Source: Alteromonas sp. KUL42 (GTDB lineage Bacteria; Pseudomonadota; Gammaproteobacteria; Enterobacterales; Alteromonadaceae). Taken from it: DNA of 64,000 bases. Below the pieces are notes generated by a model that ran no database searches, was not told the origin of the DNA, and was given only the letters and a program-made list of their open reading frames with translations. The DNA is taken from assembly GCF_006538325.1 (NCBI RefSeq), contig NZ_BJKK01000004.1, positions 124,001 to 188,000 on the forward strand, written 5' to 3'. The translations under genes were made by a program, and so were the position numbers. This document shows positions 31,930 through 41,375 of the stretch, piece by piece (the stretch's first letter is position 1; every line of letters begins with the position of its first letter).

Positions 31930-32613
31930 CTAGCTCGATTGCTCTAGCTTAAAATTCAATACTACAACCATACCGGTTTGACTAACAGGTTTGCCATCAA
32001 GTAACTGAGGTTTGTATTTCCATTTTTTAAGTGCGCGGCGCGCTGCGCGATCAAAAACTCTTGCCGGCTGTGCATCAAGTACGGTGATATCACTTACCGC
32101 GCCACTCGCTGTAACAGTAAACCCCAGTTTGACCCATCCTTCAATGCCATCGCGACTTGCCTCTGAAGGATAAGTAGGGTCAACCCGAAACTGTGGTGTA
32201 GCTTGCATGTTACCCTGAGCTGAATTTATGTTTATATCAATATTCAATTTTGTCTTTGGTACGTGCGTATTAAACGTGTAGTTGGTCTGTGAATCGTTGG
32301 GTTCTACCTCAATTTTATCTACTTTTGCAGGTGGCGTTTTAATTACCTGTTCTATGGGCTTGAGCTTCTCTTTTGTAATCGTTTTTTCATCTTCGGGCTG
32401 AAATATTATAGGGTCAATAAACACGGTAGGCAGTGTTGTTGAAGTAACAGTATCTTGCTTGATGAGCTGAGCCATTAATACAAAAAGCGACATAGTTACA
32501 AATGCACCCGCACTAATCAGAAGAACAGCATTGGATACACGCTTAAATGTATCTCCCCCAATTCGCTGAAAAACAAAGGTATTGTTAGAACTACATTGCG
32601 AGATAGTGTGCAT
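31930..32613 (-). CDS. tonB: Energy transducer TonB
   Basis: A 227-residue protein with one membrane helix at about 28-48, a Pro/Lys/Glu-rich periplasmic linker and a C-terminal TonB domain (YPSEASRDGIEGWVKLGFTVTASGAV and RRALKKWKYKPQLLDGKPV). Known: TonB passes proton-motive energy from ExbBD to outer-membrane receptors. No exbB/exbD is beside it. It is the first gene of an operon with an ECF sigma factor, hinting at a signalling TonB. Its ribosome site AGGAG is part of a perfect inverted repeat (see 32617-32652). Confidence 0.92.
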   Translation of the reverse strand: MHTISQCSSNNTFVFQRIGGDTFKRVSNAVLLISAGAFVTMSLFVLMAQLIKQDTVTSTTLPTVFIDPIIFQPEDEKTITKEKLKPIEQVIKTPPAKVDKIEVEPNDSQTNYTFNTHVPKTKLNIDININSAQGNMQATPQFRVDPTYPSEASRDGIEGWVKLGFTVTASGAVSDITVLDAQPARVFDRAARRALKKWKYKPQLLDGKPVSQTGMVVVLNFKLEQSS

Positions 32614-32616
32614 GGT

Positions 32617-32652
32617 ATTTCTCCTGTTTTTTCTACTAAACGCAGGAGAAAT
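32617..32652 (-). promoter_or_regulatory. Inverted repeat covering the tonB ribosome-binding site
   Basis: On the minus strand ATTTCTCCTG, a 16-base loop, then CAGGAGAAAT, three bases before the tonB ATG. The right arm contains the Shine-Dalgarno AGGAG, which would be paired in the hairpin. Perfect 10-bp arms are seen directly; whether it works as an RNA switch or as a DNA operator is inference. Confidence 0.6.
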
Positions 32653-32701
32653 CGAAAAGGGGTGAAAAAAGTGAAAATATTTAAAAGTGTAATACCAATT
32701 T

Positions 32702-32827
32702 TTAGTCTGGCTTTTTGTTTTTCTGATCTTGCTTACTATTTAATTTCGCTGCAGCCATAAACCCAACGATAAAAATAACGAAAACACCCACGCCAAACCA
32801 AATCAATAAATTGAGTAAAAAGTCCAT
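32702..32827 (-). CDS. Small single-span membrane protein (41 residues)
   Basis: A 41-residue frame starting MDFLLNLLIWFGVGVF with a hydrophobic core at about 7-27 and a hydrophilic, Lys-rich tail ending KKPD. AAGGA lies eight bases before the ATG. Inside-positive layout suggests the tail faces the cytoplasm. Small proteins of this type often modulate larger membrane complexes; no function can be assigned. It lies between tonB and a gene for a larger single-span protein, same strand. Confidence 0.65.
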   Translation of the reverse strand: MDFLLNLLIWFGVGVFVIFIVGFMAAAKLNSKQDQKNKKPD

Positions 32828-32896
32828 TCTCTTTTCCTTAACGCGTCGTAATTATCTATACCTTGCATGTTTTAATACGGCCTTGGGTTAACCCAA

Positions 32897-33415
32897 TTAC
32901 TGTAAAAACATTTGCGATTCGTCAATTGAGCATGCTTCTACAGACTTGGGATTATTATTGCGATCAACAACCCAACAATCGTCATATATAGAGCAATAAC
33001 ACAACTCAATATACATGTAGGGGTCGGCGGCTAAGATCTCTGAAGTATGTTCGCCTTTGTAGTTCACAGGCAAAACACTTTGCCCTGCGGGCAGTGTAAT
33101 ATTACCGATATGGGATTGTTCGATGTGTCGAAACTCTTTTCGCTCTGACCATCTTTTTATAACGGTGTCGTTATAGCTTACTTTTGCGTAATGAAATATT
33201 GCTGGCCCTGTTCCCTTGTTAGCGACTCCGTAACTAAACTTTTGTTCGCCGTAACTTCTGTAAATCTCAATACGAGGCCAAACTGACGCTTTAGCATAAG
33301 CACGGTCGATGTATGCAGAATAGATTGATATGACTGCCGTCACTAAGCCAATAAATAAGGCACTTAGTGCAACTAGCATCTCTGGATTTTTATACCACTT
33401 CACACGCGCTTCCAT
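32897..33415 (-). CDS. Hypothetical membrane-anchored protein
   Basis: A 172-residue protein with one membrane helix (about residues 13-34, MLVALSALFIGLVTAVISIYSAYI) and an extracytoplasmic domain containing YGVANKGTGPAIFHYAKV, a stretch like the small beta-rich domains of other hypothetical proteins. Four or five Cys near the C-terminus (ELCYCSIYDDCW) could form disulfides. I do not recognise the family. Start: AGGGA six bases before the ATG at 33415; the ATG at 33421 abuts the site. Confidence 0.7.
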   Translation of the reverse strand: MEARVKWYKNPEMLVALSALFIGLVTAVISIYSAYIDRAYAKASVWPRIEIYRSYGEQKFSYGVANKGTGPAIFHYAKVSYNDTVIKRWSERKEFRHIEQSHIGNITLPAGQSVLPVNYKGEHTSEILAADPYMYIELCYCSIYDDCWVVDRNNNPKSVEACSIDESQMFLQ

Positions 33416-33523
33416 TATCATTCCCTGAAAATCAATACATTAATTACTAACCATTATGCATTAGCTAGGTTGTGCTTCAATCTTATTTATAAGATTTGAT
33501 TTAAATGGAAAAAGAATCAAATA

Positions 33524-33958
33524 CTACACATCAAGACTCATATGTATTAAAGGAAAAGGCTCCCCTTGACCATCACGCTCTGAACGCCCTACGCGTTTAA
33601 AACCAAGACGCTCATAAAAAGTAATTGCGTTGGGGTTCTGTTCATTCACATCAACCTTTGAAGCCGACAGATTATCTAATGCATACTGTATAAGCGCTTG
33701 ACCAATCCCTTGTCTAAACCAATTAGGGTGAATGAACAACATTTCAATATTTTCGTTTGCTACACCTATGAAACCAACAAGCTGATCTTCAAGAAAAGCA
33801 CAGCGTAGTTCAACAGCATCAAAGTAGTGTTCTAATATAAGTGGCTTTAACGTTAGAATATTTTTTTCTGGTAAAAAGTGATGCGTAGCGCGTACAGAAG
33901 CCTCCCAAATCTCGATTAGCACTGGGTAATGCTGACATGTGCCTTTTGTAATAGTCAT
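33524..33958 (-). CDS. GNAT family N-acetyltransferase
   Basis: A 144-residue GNAT: N-terminal HHFLPEKN, then IEMLFIHPNWFRQGIGQALIQYAL with the acetyl-CoA-binding RxGxG/A (here RQGIGQA), and the late NAITFYERLGFKRVGRSERDGQGEPFPLIHM. The FPLIHM ending resembles YjaB/PhnO-like acetyltransferases. Substrate unknown. It starts right at the stop of the upstream NTF2-like gene (TAAATG), so the pair is translationally coupled. Confidence 0.88.
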   Translation of the reverse strand: MTITKGTCQHYPVLIEIWEASVRATHHFLPEKNILTLKPLILEHYFDAVELRCAFLEDQLVGFIGVANENIEMLFIHPNWFRQGIGQALIQYALDNLSASKVDVNEQNPNAITFYERLGFKRVGRSERDGQGEPFPLIHMSLDV

Positions 33959-34447
33959 TTATTGGTTTACCTGAGTAACAGTGAATGAAATAGAGGTGAT
34001 TTTCCAGTCTTCACCATGCTTTACCATGCTCCAAGACTCTGTGCCTTTTGCCCTCATTTTACCGTTTTCATGATCACTGTAATCAAAATGTACACTTGCT
34101 AAATAACCATCGGTTTGTACATTAACATTCCAAATTTTCTCTTCTAAAGCATCGTTACCTAACAGCATTTTAGACGGTGGCCCGAACTTTCCAAAGTCGA
34201 CAGTTGCTGGGTAATCCGCTCTTTCTTCGCGTTTAGCTTTTAACATTTCTTCACTAAAAACAGCAATAAATGGAATGCTTTCGCTGTAAAACAAAGATTC
34301 AAAAACCGCTTTATCTTTGTTAATTATGCTCACCCTGAATTTTTCGACAACCTCTCTAATTTGTGTCTCTGACTCTGAAACATTGGCGTTCGCAACATGG
34401 CAAATACTCAATGAAATAATGAAAAACGACGCTATTTTTTTATTCAT
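33959..34447 (-). CDS. Secreted NTF2/SnoaL-like protein
   Basis: A 162-residue protein with an N-terminal signal peptide (KKIASFFIISLSICHVANA, probable cleavage after ANA) and a domain with the NTF2-like pattern: a helix around IREVVEKFRVSIINKDKAVFESLF, and late strands GTESWSMVKHGEDWKITSISFTV. Such folds bind small ligands or act as enzymes; nothing marks the ligand. Directly followed by the GNAT gene with no gap. An overlapping frame at 34444-34680 is a shadow of the upstream gene. Confidence 0.78.
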   Translation of the reverse strand: MNKKIASFFIISLSICHVANANVSESETQIREVVEKFRVSIINKDKAVFESLFYSESIPFIAVFSEEMLKAKREERADYPATVDFGKFGPPSKMLLGNDALEEKIWNVNVQTDGYLASVHFDYSDHENGKMRAKGTESWSMVKHGEDWKITSISFTVTQVNQ

Positions 34448-34480
34448 TTAATTATTTCTAACTCAAAAAAGTAAAATCTT

Positions 34481-34843
34481 CTACCGGGTAACCAACTGAC
34501 AGGAATTCTCCAAATCATCTGCCTTAAAATGCGAATCATCAAAGATGTTAACCAAGTTTCGTTTGAGGTTTTCAATTTCCACAGCACGTTGCTCCTTAAC
34601 AAGAACCTGGCTAATATCCAAAACCTGAATACGCGCTTTAACGGCATCACAAATAAATTCCTTGGCTTTACCGATTTCACCGTTTTCTATCAACTGATAG
34701 GTAGCAGAGAGTTGAAGCGCACTATTATAAAGCTCGGTTGAATTAGAGTTAGCACCTGAAGCTATTCCCAAAGAAGCGCCGGCAAGTAGTCCAATTACAA
34801 ATATAGCTATACCTAGTATTGCGAGAATAATGCTATTTTTCAT
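34481..34843 (-). CDS. Hypothetical membrane-anchored protein
   Basis: A 120-residue protein with an N-terminal membrane helix (about 4-28, SIILAILGIAIFVIGLLAGASLG), then a helical periplasmic part with two Cys (residues 65 and 116) that may pair. Not recognised. It lies 33 bases upstream of the NTF2-like gene on the same strand and probably belongs to the same transcript. Confidence 0.65.
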   Translation of the reverse strand: MKNSIILAILGIAIFVIGLLAGASLGIASGANSNSTELYNSALQLSATYQLIENGEIGKAKEFICDAVKARIQVLDISQVLVKEQRAVEIENLKRNLVNIFDDSHFKADDLENSCQLVTR

Positions 34844-34940
34844 TAAACTATCCTTATTACTCTATCTCTTCCAACTGATAAGAGCTTAACGGTTAATCGA
34901 ACCATATAGCAAATTATAAACGTGCATTTGGTTGAATTAG

Positions 34941-35315
34941 CTACATGAGCATTCCATTTAGCACCAAACTCGGCATTAAGAAAAAAGCGGAGAACGCAAT
35001 ATAACCGGTGGTAAAAAACGCCAATGAACAAAATGTTGCCTGAACAAAGAAGACACTTGGTTTTGCTGACGCACTTGATTCATAAGTGCAATAAGCCAAC
35101 CTTATTACCTGTTTAGTTTTGTATTTTGCCTTGTCGAAAACCGTACATACTTGTCTGATAATTGGTATGGTATAAACAGCTAAAAAAGCAAATACAACTT
35201 CAATCCCCCCAAACTGAAATAGCAACGCTATTTCCGGTGAAAACCACCCAACAATACCAATAAAAAGCCAAAATGCCGTTTTTTGGTACACATTTAAATC
35301 TTCCCATTTGATCAT
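34941..35315 (-). CDS. Hypothetical multi-span membrane protein
   Basis: About 124 residues with four hydrophobic segments (around 11-30, 34-53, 84-97 and 100-122) and a Lys-rich loop with CTVFDKAKYKTKQ. No family recognised. Start: an in-frame GTG at 35318 precedes ATG at 35315; AGAG lies about eight bases before the ATG. First gene of the run of small genes that continues to 32702. Confidence 0.6.
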   Translation of the reverse strand: MIKWEDLNVYQKTAFWLFIGIVGWFSPEIALLFQFGGIEVVFAFLAVYTIPIIRQVCTVFDKAKYKTKQVIRLAYCTYESSASAKPSVFFVQATFCSLAFFTTGYIAFSAFFLMPSLVLNGMLM

Positions 35316-35475
35316 CACATATTCTCTTTATTTGATTTACGCTTGACTAAGCAAACTACCCCAAGTGAGCCAATATTCGCTTGTGGCAACATCATCTCAT
35401 TATGTGTTTTCCATATAGTCCCTTAATCTACCGTTTTATTACAAACCTACGATAAGTTTCTTCAAGGATAGACTT

Positions 35476-36957
35476 TTAATTCCATTTAACTCTCTCCAAC
35501 ACCCACTGCAATTGCTTATCTGTATTAGTGATATAGTCATCTATACTCAGTGAAATCAGCTTATCTGGATAAATAGCGTCGTTTTTCAGTTCTGTATACT
35601 GATTTGACGCTTCAGTGCCTTTTTTAGGCCCTATAGAAAAATCGTAAAATCGCTTTGAGTATGAAACCACACGTTTTGAGTTTGGCAATATAAATTGCCC
35701 CATGTCTTGATAGCCTTTCGGTTTTGCGCCGGTGGGCTCTCCTACCAATGTGGCATTTAACAAACGTGCATACTGTGCGGCGTTGCTCATTGCCGCGGAA
35801 AACGTCACATTATTGATTAATACATAAATGCCATCTTGCCAGCGTAAACTATCAGCCAGTACTAAATACTGGGCCAACTTCAACCCCACAAAAAAGTCAC
35901 CACCAAAGTTGTTTCTTAAATCGATAATAAGACTTTCGCTTTTGTTGTTGTCAATAAATTGGAGTAACTCCTTAGCAAAGTGATCCATGGTGCTCATATC
36001 GGGATAGCGTTCAAACTTTACGTAGACGGCATTTTTCTGTTTAGCGTGCGTAAACCACAACCACTGTGTGGCCTGTTTAATTTCGTGTTTTCTCCCGTTT
36101 TTAATACGAGTCTTGTTACTAGAAGCGAACTGCCGGTTTTTTTGGCTAGCAATAGGCTTAATTGGTGCCTTAGCGTGGAAATGGTCTAACGATAGCTGCA
36201 AGTTCATTGTTTGTGTTTCTAATGCTTCTAATGTCACCGTAGAGGTTTCACCATTAATGAAGAAAGTAAACTGAGCAACATATTTATCATCAACAATGCC
36301 AAGGCCGTTTAGCACTTCTGCTACCGGCAAATAATGGGCAATACGAACTGATGTTGAATATTGATTTTCTGCGAACGGGACTACTTCAGACAACATTGTT
36401 ACTATCGCATCAACTGGTTTTCCATTGATAGACAAGAGTTCCGCTTTAAGCAGGCCTGCATTTTCATCAGTAGTTTCACTCACATAAAATTTTCCATCTA
36501 CGGCTATAAACTTAAATGGAAACTTATGTAGTGGTGCTCCCCACAATGGAAATGCTGTGTGGCCGTCCCCAATGGTGTTGGTTAACTGCATTAAGGCAAC
36601 TAAGATTTTGTTGTCGGATAGCCGCGGCAATTGGCTTCTCAGTAGATTCAATTTTTGATCAAACGCTTTTTCTGAAGAAGCGTGAAACAGGTCAAGGTGA
36701 CCCTGTTTGAGTTGGGTTTCATAAGCTGCGATATCTTCTTCCCATTTATTTACATCTACCTTTTGTGAGCACCAGGCGATATTCGGCGTAACAACGAATG
36801 CAGTGATAGTGACGATAAGAGCGTGAAGTAGCGTTGCAGCGATATTTTTAATGTTAAGCGTAGTTAACGGCATCAATGGAACAGCCATAAAGGGAAAAAC
36901 CATAAAAAGAAAAACATAGTGCAATGATGATGACGCTAAGAAAACAAGTCGTCTCAA
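35476..36957 (-). CDS. S41 family peptidase
   Basis: Up to 493 residues. A hydrophobic N-terminal region acts as signal or anchor, followed by TRI-like helices, LLSINGKPVD (a PDZ-like strand) and the S41 catalytic core: IIDLRNNFGGDFFVG, INNVTFSAAMSNAAQYARLL with the likely catalytic Ser in TFSAAM, and GEPTGAKPKGYQDM. Known: S41 (C-terminal-processing/tricorn-like) peptidases use a Ser-Lys or Ser-based triad; many in marine bacteria are secreted. Start is uncertain: the frame opens with TTG at 36957; ATGs at 36903 and 36873 are alternatives and none has a clear ribosome site. Confidence 0.85.
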   Translation of the reverse strand: MRRLVFLASSSLHYVFLFMVFPFMAVPLMPLTTLNIKNIAATLLHALIVTITAFVVTPNIAWCSQKVDVNKWEEDIAAYETQLKQGHLDLFHASSEKAFDQKLNLLRSQLPRLSDNKILVALMQLTNTIGDGHTAFPLWGAPLHKFPFKFIAVDGKFYVSETTDENAGLLKAELLSINGKPVDAIVTMLSEVVPFAENQYSTSVRIAHYLPVAEVLNGLGIVDDKYVAQFTFFINGETSTVTLEALETQTMNLQLSLDHFHAKAPIKPIASQKNRQFASSNKTRIKNGRKHEIKQATQWLWFTHAKQKNAVYVKFERYPDMSTMDHFAKELLQFIDNNKSESLIIDLRNNFGGDFFVGLKLAQYLVLADSLRWQDGIYVLINNVTFSAAMSNAAQYARLLNATLVGEPTGAKPKGYQDMGQFILPNSKRVVSYSKRFYDFSIGPKKGTEASNQYTELKNDAIYPDKLISLSIDDYITNTDKQLQWVLERVKWN

Positions 36958-36988
36958 AACAGGATTTGAAACCTTACAAGCGAAAGAA

Positions 36989-37056
36989 TTTCCTTTCCGT
37001 TTCCCCTTTTCTCATTCCCCTTCTCCTGCTTTTCCTTTCCCTTGCTCCTGATTCCT
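36989..37056. repeat. Polypyrimidine/polypurine tract
   Basis: About 68 bases, nearly all C and T on the plus strand, made of loose repeats of TTCC, CCCTT and TCTCC. On the transcribed (minus) strand it is a purine run rich in AGGAG-like sequences, located between the AraC gene stop and the S41 peptidase start. Confidence 0.75.
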
Positions 37057-37059
37057 AGG

Positions 37060-38140
37060 CTATGCAGCCTGCATATTTTTGAATTGTGTGGGTGTCATCT
37101 TAGTGACTTGTTTAAATGCTCGATTAAATGCGGCCTTTGAACTAAATCCGGCATCAAAGGTTAATTCAGTAATTGATTTATGCGAGTGGTTCCTCATAGC
37201 CTGACAAACGTAATCCACTCGTAGAGTATTGATATACTCATTAAAACTCTTGTTGGCATTTAGGTTAATAGCTCTTGATATATCTCGTTGCTGAAAACCA
37301 GAAAATTCTGATAATTGTGCTAGTGTGAGCCTTTCTATTAAAAACCATTGCTCCTCTTTTATTTGCTCTTCTAAGGCACTGAATATAACTAGAAACTGAG
37401 CAGCGTCTTCCTTTTCTGCACTTTGAGCTCTATCACAACTTAAGCCTTCATCTCCAGTGCTGTGGCTATCAGAGCTACGGGCTTGCGCTTTATCATTTGA
37501 CCTATTTTCAATTGCCGGTGCACTTTGTTGTGAGTTTAGTTTATAGGTAATAAACATAACCATAACCAACCACAACGTATTATTGACGCTCTGCCCAAAT
37601 ACATTTAAATCCGCAGAAATAAAAGGTTGAAGATTCAGTCGTACAAGGTCAATTACATTAAAACTAGCGGTGATCACGACAACCCAAATCATCCACTGAA
37701 AGGAATATTCATCTGAGTCTGAACGTTCAGCATCAAGGTGACGTTTATATTGTTGCAACTGACGTGCAGTGAGCACCGAATACGCTAAACGAGACAGCGT
37801 ACCCAACGCAATGATAGCTTGGACATATTGTGAAAAAGCCATGGAAAGAAGTGCGGGTAAAAAACTGCAAACCGTCACGCTTATTAAGCGCATTTTTAGT
37901 GAGAAGCGAACAGGCCAAGTACAACATTGGGCCGAACAATAATAAAAAGGTGGGTGTAAACTGGGTAAGATAAGGCGCAATACCTTTTGCTTCAAGTATA
38001 TTCATTAATGCTGAAAGCGCTAAAAGCAGTAACAATACACAAATTCCACGATGCCCTGCTTTGCTCCATAAGATGGCACAGCCTTGTATGCTGGCTATAA
38101 CTATCCCGGCATTAATTAAACTAATGGGTTCAAGTGGCAC
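37060..38140 (-). pseudogene. AraC family transcriptional regulator, frame broken by one base
   Basis: The first frame (from 38140) encodes membrane segments (MPLEPISLINAGIVIASIQGCAILW..., GPMLYLACSLLTKN); a second frame continues from about 37860 to 37060 with more membrane segments and a C-terminal AraC helix-turn-helix domain (DISRAINLNANKSFNEYINTLRVDYVC, SITELTFDAGFSSKAAFNRAFKQVTKMTPTQFK). The break is the minus-strand T6 run (37859-37864); deleting one T gives DGLQFLPALLSMAFSQY. Joined length is about 359 residues, usual for membrane-spanning AraC regulators of this type. It sits directly upstream of the S41 peptidase on the same strand. Confidence 0.85.
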
Positions 38141-38167
38141 ATTTCTTACCTAAAAACATACATAAAC

Positions 38168-38199
38168 AAAAAAGCCCAAGGTAAATACCGTTGGGCTTT
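38168..38199 (-). terminator. Intrinsic terminator downstream of serS
   Basis: On the minus strand AGCCCAA, C bulge, GGTA / TACC, TTGGGCT, then T6. It follows the serS stop by 27 bases. Confidence 0.88.
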
Positions 38200-38225
38200 G
38201 AAAGACTATACAAGCTTTAACACGA

Positions 38226-39527
<1,302 letters not shown>

Positions 39528-39531
39528 CTAC

Positions 39532-39915
39532 TTATCCTTTCATCAATTCAATTGCAAGCCACCCTGCTAATAAACAGGCGCCTACATTAAGAAATACATT
39601 TGCTATGGCTTTTAACCACAGCCCATTTTCTAACAACGTTAATGTTTCTACTGAAAACGTAGAGAACGTAGTGAATGCTCCTAAAAGGCCAACACCAATC
39701 AATGCTCGATAAGGTGAATCATTTAAATCGTGCCGTTCAATAAAGCCGTAAAGTATCGCTAAAGCAAACGACCCCACTACATTCACGGCTAGTGTACCAA
39801 ACGGCAAGTGTTTTCCAAATAAGGAATCAACGGTAGTTGTAACAAAATACCGCAAACAAGCACCGGTTGCGCCACCCATGGCAATAAAACAATACAAAGC
39901 AAGTCCTTGAGGCAC
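39532..39915 (-). CDS. crcB: Fluoride ion channel CrcB/Fluc
   Basis: A 127-residue protein with four membrane segments and the Fluc marks GGATGACLRYFVTT, GTLAVNVVGSFALAILYG and GLLGAFTTFSTFSVET (the TTFSTFS Phe residues line the pore). Known: as an antiparallel dimer it exports fluoride. Start is GTG, with GGGAG seven bases upstream. Located between rarA and serS; no fluoride riboswitch was recognised in the 150-base gap before it. Confidence 0.95.
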   Translation of the reverse strand: MPQGLALYCFIAMGGATGACLRYFVTTTVDSLFGKHLPFGTLAVNVVGSFALAILYGFIERHDLNDSPYRALIGVGLLGAFTTFSTFSVETLTLLENGLWLKAIANVFLNVGACLLAGWLAIELMKG

Positions 39916-40045
39916 AATAATACTCCCTAAAACAGGTTATTTGCGTTTATTTTTTAATCGATAGAATGTAAGACTATTGTATTTATAATCTACTATTGGA
40001 ATTACCCTTCTGGGCTTTGGTATTTCTTTTACCTTTTTTCCGTAA

Positions 40046-40084
40046 CTTTTTACCTTATCTTTTTACCTTATCTTTTTATCTTAC
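40046..40084. repeat. Short tandem repeat at the 3' end of rarA
   Basis: Three copies of a 13-base unit CTTTTTACCTTAT (the last imperfect) run from the crcB-rarA spacer into the last codons of rarA (SKIKR stop). The rest of the gap to crcB is likewise pyrimidine rich. Confidence 0.8.
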
Positions 40085-41375
40085 TCCGCGCATTAAGTGA
40101 ATCAAGGTAATCCCGTTTGGCTTTCAACGCTTTCTCTAAACCTCGCTCATTAGGATGATAAAAGCGCGTGCCGGTTAAGCCTTCTGGAAAGTAGTTCTCT
40201 CCCGCGGCAAAGGCATGTTGCTCATTATGTGCATACCGGTAGCCATCACCGTGCCCCAACTCTTTCATCAGCGATGTAGGTGCATTACGAAGGTGCATAG
40301 GTACAGGTGCATCAGATGTTTTTCGCGCGAGTGCCCTGGCATCATTAAATGCCATGTAAACTGCGTTACTTTTAGCCGCAAGCGCACAATAAACCGCTGC
40401 TTGCGCTATTGCCCGTTCCCCCTCTGCAGGGCCGACTCGATGAAAGGTATCCCAAGCATTAATGCACAACTGCATTGCACGGGGGTCTGCATTGCCAATA
40501 TCCTCTGAAGCAATGGCCAATAACCGTCTTCCAACGTAAAGCGCATCACCGCCCCCCTCTAATATACGTGCATACCAATACAACGCTGCATCTGGGTCTG
40601 ATCCGCGCACCGACTTGTGAAATGCAGAAATTAAATCGTAGAACGTATCGCCTTTATTATCGTAGCTGGCAACTTTCTGTCCTACAGCTTGTTCTATATC
40701 ACCGATGCTAATTTGTTTACCACTGGTAAAGTCTGCCGACAGCTCTAAGTAAGTCAACAATCTTCGTGCATCCCCGCCACTGAGTTCAACTAAAGCAGCC
40801 TTTGCATTATCATCAATACACAGTTTTCGCTCGCCAAGCCCTTTGGGAGTGTCGGTAAGCGCTCGGTCGATTAACTGATACAGCGCATCTTGCTCTAGAG
40901 GTTTTAGAACATAAACACGGACACGTGAGAGCAATGCATTATTTAATTCAAATGATGGGTTTTCTGTGGTGGCGCCAATAAAGGTAACAACTCCAGATTC
41001 TACAAAAGGTAAAAACGCATCTTGTTGACTTTTATTGAAACGATGAACCTCGTCTACAAATAAAAGGGTTCTTTGATTATAACGCGCGTTGTCCTGCGCT
41101 TTATCCATAGCTGCGCGAATGTCTTTCACACCACTGGTAACTGCAGAGATTCGAAGAACTGTGGCATTGGTATAATGGGCAATAAGCTCAGCCAGTGTCG
41201 TTTTTCCAGTGCCGGGAGGACCCCAGAGGATCATAGAGTGACAATGACCTGACTCCAACATTTTACGCAACGGCTTGTCTTGTCCAAACAAATGCTGCTG
41301 CCCGCAATATTCTTCAACAGTAACAGGGCGCATGCGCGCCGCTAGTGGCGCAAATGCTTGATTAACGCTGGTCAT
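40068..41375 (-). CDS. rarA: Replication-associated recombination protein RarA
   Basis: A 435-residue clamp-loader-like AAA+ ATPase: Walker [13 protein letters not shown], Walker [12 protein letters not shown], sensor [12 protein letters not shown] with LLSRV, and the family's C-terminal part ([31 protein letters not shown]-like FYHPNERG). Known: RarA (MgsA) acts at stalled replication forks. Its start overlaps the lolA stop by 14 bases. The last codons lie in the tandem repeat above, so the C-terminus may vary between strains. Confidence 0.96.
   Translation of the reverse strand: MTSVNQAFAPLAARMRPVTVEEYCGQQHLFGQDKPLRKMLESGHCHSMILWGPPGTGKTTLAELIAHYTNATVLRISAVTSGVKDIRAAMDKAQDNARYNQRTLLFVDEVHRFNKSQQDAFLPFVESGVVTFIGATTENPSFELNNALLSRVRVYVLKPLEQDALYQLIDRALTDTPKGLGERKLCIDDNAKAALVELSGGDARRLLTYLELSADFTSGKQISIGDIEQAVGQKVASYDNKGDTFYDLISAFHKSVRGSDPDAALYWYARILEGGGDALYVGRRLLAIASEDIGNADPRAMQLCINAWDTFHRVGPAEGERAIAQAAVYCALAAKSNAVYMAFNDARALARKTSDAPVPMHLRNAPTSLMKELGHGDGYRYAHNEQHAFAAGENYFPEGLTGTRFYHPNERGLEKALKAKRDYLDSLNARSKIKR

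Noticed and set aside
34444..34680. 78-codon frame on the minus strand
   Set aside because: Fully overlaps the better 120-residue frame at 34481-34843, which has a clean membrane anchor; it is a shadow.
32614..36960. Mobile element or prophage in the accessory stretch
   Set aside because: No transposase, integrase, attachment-site repeat or tRNA target seen.
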